64,000 bases of DNA from Bryum argenteum. Lineage: Eukaryota > Streptophyta > Bryopsida > Bryales > Bryaceae. Location of the stretch: assembly GCA_037043015.1 (NCBI GenBank), contig CM073322.1:23836364-23900363 (forward strand), given 5' to 3'. The notes under the pieces are model-generated. The model saw nothing but the letters and a program-made list of their open reading frames with translations, searched no databases and had not been told where the DNA came from. Shown one piece after another: positions 55,818 through 64,000 of this stretch. The first letter of the stretch is position 1, and each line of letters begins with the position of its first letter. The position numbers and the translations under genes are program-made.

Positions 55818-58800
55818 CTAATTAAAGAAATAGGGTGCTCGTAAAACCTCCTTGAGATCCAAGTCTCCTCTCGCTGGTACTTCTGGAAATTTAAGGTGTG
55901 GAAACCGCTCCCTAAAGTCCCTCAAAAGCTGCACCCCGACGTAAAAGAACAGCTCGTCAGGATCAAAACCAAATAAAAATGTAGTCAAAATCAGTGAAGG
56001 TAACACTTAAAAAGGGCAATTAGCTCACATCCTCAAGCACTGGTTGCTCATAAAGCTCCACAAACTTTTCACGTAGTAGACGTTTCAATTCGTCTGCATC
56101 TCCCGCATGTGTCCAATATGAGTCATGTACACCTGGAGTTAAATTTACCACAAAAAATTTGTAAGTATATGGTAAAAGTAAACAAAGATCGACAGACAAC
56201 GGACTTCGACATATTTCGGGAGTGCATCTTTTACCTGCAAAATTAATGTTGGCCTCTTGGCAAGCCAGAGCAGTCATCATCATATGTGTGCTGTCGAGAG
56301 AATGTACAAAATTTGGAGGAAAAGCACTTTTCTGGCGTTGCACTAAAACAGGTTGGTGAGCATCCAAGTTTCGTAAAGCAAGAATTTGCAATGACGTCTT
56401 GACCTGTACACGAATACACAGCCAAAGTTAAATAAGGGATGAGGTACTCTTGAACTCCAGTGAATGTGCTTCATTGACAACTGCAGATAACCAATAATTT
56501 CTGAGGAAACCATACCAAGTGTCTGCCAGGCTTGCGATACGGCTGCACCACTGGAAGCCCAAGTGGAGTAGTCCATTTCACAGTTTCTCCACTTGAGGCA
56601 ATAACCTGTTCAGAACACATAAATTGGTGTGAAAAACTACCAACAGACAAGATATAAAGCATTTCAACTGTAGAGAGATCAGTAGTGCTTGTGAGGTTCC
56701 AATGTGATTGACGTCATCTACCAAGTAAATACGTAATCAAATATTTAAATATGAGATCTTACCTTCGCACAGTCTCCAAGCCAGCTCATAATGCAACGGG
56801 CTTCTTTGAACATTTCTCCCAGGGCGTTTAACGTGGTCTGTGTGTAGAAAATAAAATACGAATAAGCTCCCAATTGCCGTAGCTGAAGCAATAGTCTCAA
56901 GCAGTCAAGAGTGCATGGTCAAATAAAATTTTCTATGTAAATTTCAGCATAGATGACGAAGTTTAAAACATGATCTCACCTTCGCAGCATAAGATGCAGC
57001 CCTGTACATCTCTACTTGCTCTGTGATATTCCCACGTTCCCTCAATCTGTTAAGAATCTGCATACGAGCACCGACGAAGGTAACTCCGTACACTGATGTC
57101 ATGACCGTCTGTTTGACAAGCTTCCTGTCAATCTGCTCAGACACGACATGGAGAGGTCAGCACTGGAAGAAGCTCACCAGAAAACGAGAGTTACGAAGAT
57201 GATCACGAGCCAAATAACGAGGTGTGTGATGCATACTTCGGGGAGTAGAATCCTGGCGTTAGCAGCGTTGCGGCTTGTTTTGGGATCTTTCAGAGCATCC
57301 TTCTCCATGATGATACGAACCCTGTCCAACAGTAGAACATATTTAGAATACAAGAGTTAAAACAGATCACAACCATCACCTCACTGCTTGTCGAGCTTCA
57401 CGATTGGAATGTGACAATACCTCGCTGCTATGCCTGAATAAACATCTGCTGGCTTATCCCCAGCTATCAAATTGACAGATTCGGCCCCAATCTGAAAGTT
57501 GAAAGGAATGTCAATAACGACCAACATGCGCCCAATCATAAACGATTGCCTAAAAAACGAAACTCAAGAACTCAAAAACCCAAAAAGCAAATGATTTGCC
57601 TCAACGTGCTTCAGAACTGCTCAAATGCTCACCTTGTCACGTCCTAGTGCTGCATAATGCTGTAAGCCATTGCATGAACCGTCCTGATGCACCGGTAAGT
57701 GCGAGACAAATGTCTCCGGGTTACCAGACATAACAGCATTTCGAATATCCAGGCATGTTGCCAGGCACTGAAAAGGATCCTCGGCTTCTAGCCACCATCG
57801 GCTCCCTTCCAGAGGTTTCTCAGCAGAATCACACACTTTTTCTAGCATCTCGTCCGCCCAAGCAACTCGAGCATCAAACGACATCTTCCCTACTTTTCCA
57901 CCGTACACATTTGCAAGATGAATTTTGAGCCATCGCAAGCCCGAAGGACCCAGCGGTCGACCTTCCCCGAACTGCAGTATGCCTCGGCACATATCTGACC
58001 CCAAATGGTGCAAATGCGGATGGATTGGGTAAGCTCTTCCTCTGAAATCTAAGTTATGGGGGTAAAAGAATCCATCTTCATTACGTAGCTTTCGAGCTAC
58101 CTGCAGCAAAGAAAGAACAATCCAGACTATCTTTAGATCCAAGAACACTCTTCATTTCCAAAAATCAACACTATAAAGAACGTGATATCATTACTGAAAC
58201 CTCAACATTCGAGGAAGGTAAGTGAACGATCTGCTGGTGGTTTACCGCTAGCTTGAGTTCAGTGTCGCAACGCAGGGAATGCCGTTCACTGTTTATGCGC
58301 TTGACTGTAGAAGTCTGTCGTCTCCAGTCCCGTACCTCATCAACATTATCTGAATCGGGTTTCTCTGGAAGAGGAATCTGAAAGCAGAATGCCCCATCGA
58401 TATGAGTTCACTCTCGAAAGAAAAATTCAGTCATAACAAGTACTGGAAGGTTCGACAAATTGAAATTAGATCAATCTGACAAAAAATAAGATGATCTTAC
58501 ATCATCCTGATCGACTAGATCTGCCAAACGGCCACCAGCACCCCATATCTGCTCCACCACGTCTAGTACGACAGTATTCAAACTCCACTTCGTTACGCCT
58601 AACGCATCCAAGGCCTGAAATGAAATATCACCGGTAAAAAATTAGTCACTAACAACTTTACAGTGAAAAATCTTCAAGAGCAGAAGCAAACGACATTCAA
58701 GCAATAAAATGTAGAGGCCGTCACCGACGTACCTGAACAATCTTAGCCATATTTTTCCTAGGAGTAGCTATGATAGTATCACGCAACTCCTTGGCTCCAT

Positions 58801-60953
58801 GTGTACGCATGATAGTCGACTTCAGATGTAGATATCCACCATCACAAAACCTGCATGTCCAGATCACTGCTTGAGCACATGAAGAACCAAAGGGAGACGG
58901 TAGTGAAAGTCGAGATCATCCTATAAGTGCAATTACTTTTTATCACCACTCGAGGAAACTTAAAAAATCACCCAGTCGGAGCAAGGACATCAAAAGGAGT
59001 GTGAAGGTGTACCCAGTCCATGCACGAGGCTTCACCAACATTGGCATATAGGGCATCACCATGTGCTGCACCGACTTGTCCAACATATTCATAACAGCTG
59101 GGTCACACTCGATTACACCGTATATTCGATTCACACTGCACAGGTAAGGAACAGAAGAAAGATTGAGTTCCGACCAAGACTGTATGATATGGATAGTTTA
59201 AGGCTTCAACGAAGTATCATCAGTGACGCTAAAATAACGCAAAGTATACAACTTACTTGCTTTTGTTCTTTACGGGGTAGTTCCTCAGAGCGTGTTTGAA
59301 CGCTGGGCGCAATTCAGTCATATCTTGGGCACTTTGGTCAGCGGGAGGCCGCAAAACAGCAGTTTCTAACATAAGTTCGAGTAACCTACTCCCAACCTGC
59401 AATGTCCTTTCAAAAAGAGTCAGTATTCCATCTGAAGATAGACTGAGTATGCGAACCAGGATCTACTCCCATATACAAAGAAAAAGAATCAGCATTATCC
59501 GAATAGTGCACCTTGACGTGAATAGCGGGTCCCCAAGGCTCGTCACTATTAGCTTGCTGCACTAGCTTGCCAACTAACCGCAACTTCTGTTGCTTCACTA
59601 ACTTCTTGACCTTTTGCTGAGTCATCTTCAAGTGCAGATTAGCAGCTTCAAGAGCTAAATTCTCTTCATATTCAAGAGATCCAGGTTCAATCGTTTCCAG
59701 ATCAATATCCTTAGGTGCAACAAAGACTTCCTTCTTTCTCTCCTTCTTCTTCTTCCCTTTAACCTTCGCCTTCAGTAGTTTATATATACCAACCTGTAAA
59801 GGAGGAAACTTAAACCACTCAGGCCTCAGTCAACAACTACAAGAAACAAATTGGCGCAATACTTTCAAAAAATCAGCGACGCTCACCAGTTAATGACACG
59901 AAGATTCTGGACATAGAATGCCTCAATTCCTACAATGGTATAGTTACAGATAAGAGATAGAAAAGGACCTCTTGCTCCACAGCCTCTCCAATTTGCAGAG
60001 CGGCATACAGTACTTTAACATAACCGTGTTCCTGGTCACTCATGAGGAGACTCATGAGACGATGCATAGTGATTACTGCTAGCATGTCAGCTGGAAGCTT
60101 CGAAATGTAGGGACCATAAACGGCACGATGCTCACGAAAGTTCCGCTCATCGTAATCCTTTTGTTCTTGCGCGATAGCATCTCTGCAATCCAATGACAAA
60201 AGTTAGTGCATCGTCAACCTCGGTGTCGAGATGATCGTATGCAATGCCAGGCAATTTTGCAGGAGTACCATTGGATTCTTTGCCAGCATTTTTGTACCTC
60301 AAGGGCTCGAACCAGCCAAGGAGAAATGACCGAGTAGCAGGCAAATTTGGGGCTAAACTTTTCTTGCACATGTCTTTGACAAGCTCCCTGTACTCTGCCG
60401 CCGCTTGTTGCCATGCTTCCGTTTCAATCTTGAATTGCCGCTTGTACAGTTCCCTCTGCTTCCGCTGGGCCTTTCGGCGTTCCTGAGCACGCTCAACTTC
60501 TTCGTCAAACTCAGGGGCATACACTTCGGGTTCACACTCGTCTTCAATTACGTCCTCATCTTCAACTTCTTCAACTTCCGCCGCACTAGATAAGGCACGG
60601 GTGTAATCAAGCGCTGACCTATCCCTAAGCTGGTTTGAAGCATCCTGGTTTGGTACACCCTGCATGAATAACCAAGGAAGATTGACCACATTGTACAAGG
60701 CAGCATCCAATGTCTGATCGAAACTCGATTCAGCTGGTGATCCAAAAAGATCCCTCGTGTGCCATCGAGCGTCTCCATTGACGTCTTTATCAACCGCCCT
60801 GTCAAGGGCCTGACCCGCAGCAGCCACCGTCGACCCGGAAGTCCATCGAGAAGTCGAGGATTGCGACCAAAACGGCGACAAGGAGGACTTTCCAAACCCC
60901 AGACCTTGCGTGGGATTCTTTCTCGACAGCTGCCGCACTGCCGCCCTCCACAT
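55818..60953 (-). CDS. RPOT: Phage-type organellar RNA polymerase (RPOT), 17 exons
   Basis: Exons on the minus strand: 60953-60298, 60182-59969, 59793-59512, 59396-59257, 59135-59013, 58850-58733, 58614-58501, 58377-58246, 58100-57633, 57491-57421, 57321-57237, 57132-56980, 56837-56763, 56605-56516, 56403-56235, 56132-56029 and 55928-55818. The sum is 3105 nt, 1034 aa, every phase checked. Catalytic residues are in place: HQDGSCNG (Asp 733), [14 protein letters not shown] (Lys 808, Tyr 816) and VHDSYWTH (Asp 967). The protein ends [12 protein letters not shown], as family members do. The N-terminus ([17 protein letters not shown]) is Arg-rich with few acids, which suggests mitochondrial import; dual or plastid targeting cannot be excluded. 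It transcribes organellar genes without a sigma factor. An acidic stretch ([18 protein letters not shown]) lies at about 126-143. Dual-ATG spacing of the type seen in dually targeted enzymes is not obvious. Confidence 0.96.
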
Positions 60954-62973
60954 TCCGCCCCCTCAGTGATCAACCACCGCTTCGGAAAAGTTTCGTCCGC
61001 TTGCGCATCTGAGATCCCGCTTCCTAACACCCCGCGGAATCAAAACCAAAACCATAAACCCCTCAATGCCTCCACAAAAAAAGACGCAGCGGCGTACGAA
61101 ATCGGCTAAGTAGCAAATGCCCAAAGTGTTTGGGCTTAGGGATCGAGAAATTAGGGTTTAAAACTCAACAGTCGATGTGACCGACACGGAGAATCCCGCA
61201 AAGTCGATAGATGGAGAGGGGCAGGATTACGATGCAATGACCTAATACTCCTAAATCGCCGCCCGCTCAAAAATGATCAATCTATGTCGAATTCCGAAAT
61301 TTCTAGAAAGGTTACAATCTTGAAGAAGGCCTGTTTCCCGATCAATGGCGTGTGCGCCGCTATTTTCCGAATTCGCGACAAGCCGCAATTGCTCGAGGTC
61401 TCCACTTGCGAAGCTTTGGGACAAGAAGCACGAATCTGGACATTAGGGTTTAAGCCCCTGTAATTCACCAGTGTGAACAGCGTGTTAGGGCTTTATGTAT
61501 ATATTTGCCGAGCTGGACAGATTCACCCGCCATTCATTCCCTTTATAGTATGTGGCTCAAACCCACACAACACCCCATAGGCCAATTCAAGGAGGTTGTA
61601 GATATAGCTTCTAGTTGTAGATTTTGATGTACTCACGGTGTACATATTAGGTTGAGCAGTTTTGGGTACACCTACACATTCCACTTCCAAAGTTTACACG
61701 TATTTTAATTTTAGTCCAAAATTAATGATTCCACTTGGTCCAATCTCTTACATACTTTGCCCATTTACTAAAATTATTTCACTTAGCCACTAATCATGGC
61801 CACTCATCAATGAGTATGTCAATCTGAAAATCGAGCGGTTTCTTGAGCCACTTACTACACATGGACTTCTTTCTTTCTAGGCTTTCACTCAGCGAGAATG
61901 ATGTAGAACCATTTCATAGAACAATGACAAGTGAAGTGGGGGGGGGATATTGAGACCCTTAATCAGTTGTCTTAATCCCCTCTCAACCTTCTCACTTTGT
62001 GCGGTCTTAATTCGTCCTAATTTTTAAGAAATAAGTGCAATCATGGAAAAGATAATATCAATATTGTAAGAGTATTGTGAGCCTTTGCACACTGAGGGTT
62101 TTACAGGCAATGTTTTGATTTGACCCTTTAATCCCTAGATTTTCAAGTTTTTATTGTTTCTATTGAAATCTTTATGATATTCTATCAATAAAAAAATCTT
62201 GTATAAGGAGGTGATTCTAGAAGTGATGCAAGTGGACAAATGAGTAATTGGTTGGGTGAGAGCTAGAGGGCATGAGCATGTAAAATCTATATTTCTACAT
62301 GGCCTTGAATTGATCACAAAACTCAAAATTTTTATAGCAACATAACAACAAGGGTCTTATAGCAACATTATAGGAAGGGTCTATTACATGAGATTTGTTG
62401 TCAAGGATTCGAGGTGTGGCTAACTTGGCTGAAAGTAGAAGGAAGGGTATAGGTTATGCAAACAACGCAAGATATTGAAAATAGATTTGCACGACACGTT
62501 GGCAGTGCAACGGGAGGCCACATCCACTGTCAATCATGACACCATCAGATTGTGGAAAGGCATGCAATGGTGTATCAACATTGGAGCATCTACCTCTTTT
62601 TTATAGAACCGTATTGCAGTTTGAACCATAACTAGAGTCGAACTATAAAAGAGTAGGGGTTTTATGGCAATTGAGCGTATCAGGCCGTTGCATGAGTTTT
62701 GTCTTTTTGTATTTTTTGTATTTTTTCTTCCCAGGTCCAACTATAGGTTTTATGTAATTAGACACATAGCCCCATTTATATGCCATGATTGTCAATAATT
62801 TGATGGTACCTTTGACTCATGTCATGGTATTTTTTCATCATTTCTTTTTACAAAACTTAACCCCCCTCTACTCTTATCTTTGTCCACGAATCCATAGGCA
62901 GATCTTAAATATAACAATGAGAAATGATTTTGCAATGTGTATTTGCATTGTAAATAGATTTGTCTTTAGAGCG
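60954..62973. promoter_or_regulatory. RPOT upstream region and spacer
   Basis: A GC-richer 500-bp stretch directly upstream (60954-61480) is probably promoter and 5' UTR of the RPOT gene. Beyond it the sequence is AT-rich, with a G9 run near 61939 and a short direct repeat, TATAGCAACAT, at 62335 and 62358. No other gene is seen. Confidence 0.4.
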
Positions 62974-63002
62974 TTTTTTTTTTTTTTTTTTTTTTTTTTT
63001 TT
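62974..63002. repeat. Poly-T tract of 29 bases
   Basis: An uninterrupted run of T follows GAGCG and precedes GAAATTTT. It could be the poly-A tail of a retroposed minus-strand sequence or a simple repeat. I see no flanking duplication. Confidence 0.8.
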
Positions 63003-64000
63003 GAAATTTTTTTCCCAACCCAAATATACGATTGTCCTTGTGTTACCACTTTTGCATTGTTGTATCTCTGTAGTATGAATATTTTGCTCAACGTTTGGGG
63101 AAAAATTGCCCCTCCAATTCGGCTTTCACTTCTTGCACTCTGCTAAATTGATTCACCTAATTCAAATCCCAAATGCAAAAGTATTTGGTACACTAGATCT
63201 CTGAGTCACCCCCAATTAAGATCCTATGGTTGGATTTTCGGTAAAATTAGTCCACTATATATTACAAACCCTCAAATTTGTATAATTAGTATTCATGCAC
63301 ACTTCACATTATTTTAGCATTTAAAAATAAAATTGATCATTTTCATGCAATTTTGGAATAAGTAGATTCCTTAGGGTTGGGGTTGCGTTCACAAGTGACT
63401 ACATTTTTGTAAACTTAGTACCATGTGGAAGAAATTGCTTCATGATATGGCAAAGTATCTTCATGTTTTTCTACCTTTTAGAGGATTTCCTACTTACTCT
63501 CAAATTGCAAAATAAATTAAACCCATGGAGGTTGATAGACCATTCTTGATTGGAGAGATTCTATCCATCTTGGAAACCATCTACGGATGAAATACATCTG
63601 GCTATTTTCTGCCCGTCCTCACTATGCTGCTCTAAGTGTCGTCCTTAGTTCCACACGGAATTGTCATCGGTGTCTCCGTGGCCGAAGCTGCTCGACGATT
63701 GTCACCGGCTTGTTGCTTTCCGCATTCGATCTCATCATTGCTCGCAAGTTCATTGAATTCAAAGATCGAACGAGCTAGTGCCTCTTTCAAAGGCGTTGTC
63801 CTTTAGATTGCCGCTTCCCTTAATCTTGAAGACCCTCTGTCGAAGCTGCTGTCGTCGACTAAGGATGATGTGCTGCAGAGCTCTTTTGTGTAAGTTCCCG
63901 ATTCGTCTCAATTGTAAAGGATGGAGCATTGATGCACAGAGGAATCATATCATGGACTATAAAATGCGCGTATTTCTCCCCTTCATTGTTCTACTTGTGA
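63003..64000. other. Spacer; weak open frame at 63587-63778
   Basis: The ATG at 63587 opens 63 codons with a Cys/Arg-rich centre (NCHRCLRGRSCS) and no recognised domain. The last 400 bp are richer in GC than the preceding spacer. It may be the edge of a gene that lies beyond the window. Confidence 0.3.

Noticed and set aside
60244-61109. Plus-strand and alternative minus-strand open frames over RPOT exon 1
   Set aside because: Shadows of the RPOT frame, which is fixed by a phase-correct splice to the next exon.
1-64000. tRNA, rRNA or CRISPR features
   Set aside because: I found no A/B-box pair with a foldable cloverleaf, no rRNA-like stretch and no regularly spaced repeat array; the tandem repeats present have no unique spacers.

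Overview
The window is nuclear DNA of a land plant. Its genes carry GT-AG introns of roughly 70-300 bp, and the proteins are typical of plants: a TIP41-like PP2A regulator, a GH31 alpha-glucosidase, a pectin methylesterase, an EXS-domain membrane protein, a plastid-type FKBP and a single-subunit organellar RNA polymerase. The AT-rich spacers full of DNA transposons, together with a large piggyBac-type element, make me guess a non-seed plant (bryophyte or lycophyte). The sequence alone does not prove that.

Layout. 1-8 kb: a 216-bp Mutator-like MITE with a 9-bp target duplication, the TIP41-like gene (+), and convergent with it the alpha-glucosidase gene (-). 9-17 kb: AT-rich spacer with a 1-kb TTAA-flanked element, a near-400-bp foldback and a decayed DDE-type transposon (-). 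17.8-24 kb: a host reading frame split by a 5.46-kb piggyBac element (18401-23864). The element carries a two-exon transposase with two lesions and an upstream accessory gene. 24-44 kb: repeats and gene remnants, including more TTAA-ended elements, a 69-bp minisatellite, a coiled-coil pseudogene, an 809-bp TIR element with an inner foldback, and a strictly 10-bp-phased array of heat-shock-element half sites ending 16 bp before a TATA box. 44.5-61 kb: gene-rich again, with pectinesterase (+), EXS-domain gene (+), FKBP (-) and the 17-exon RPOT gene (-). 61-64 kb: spacer.

The host genes are unrelated housekeeping or cell-wall genes and show no operon-like or pathway clustering. The repeats form one connected story. 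A piggyBac-family element with TTAACCCCTAAA ends sits near at least three shorter TTAA-ended relatives. The ends match well enough that the large element may have mobilised the short ones.

Five genes were reconstructed exon by exon, with reading phase checked at every junction: TIP41-like, GH31, pectinesterase, EXS (main part) and RPOT. Family names come from recognised motifs and remembered family alignments, not from a search. Repeat boundaries were read by eye.
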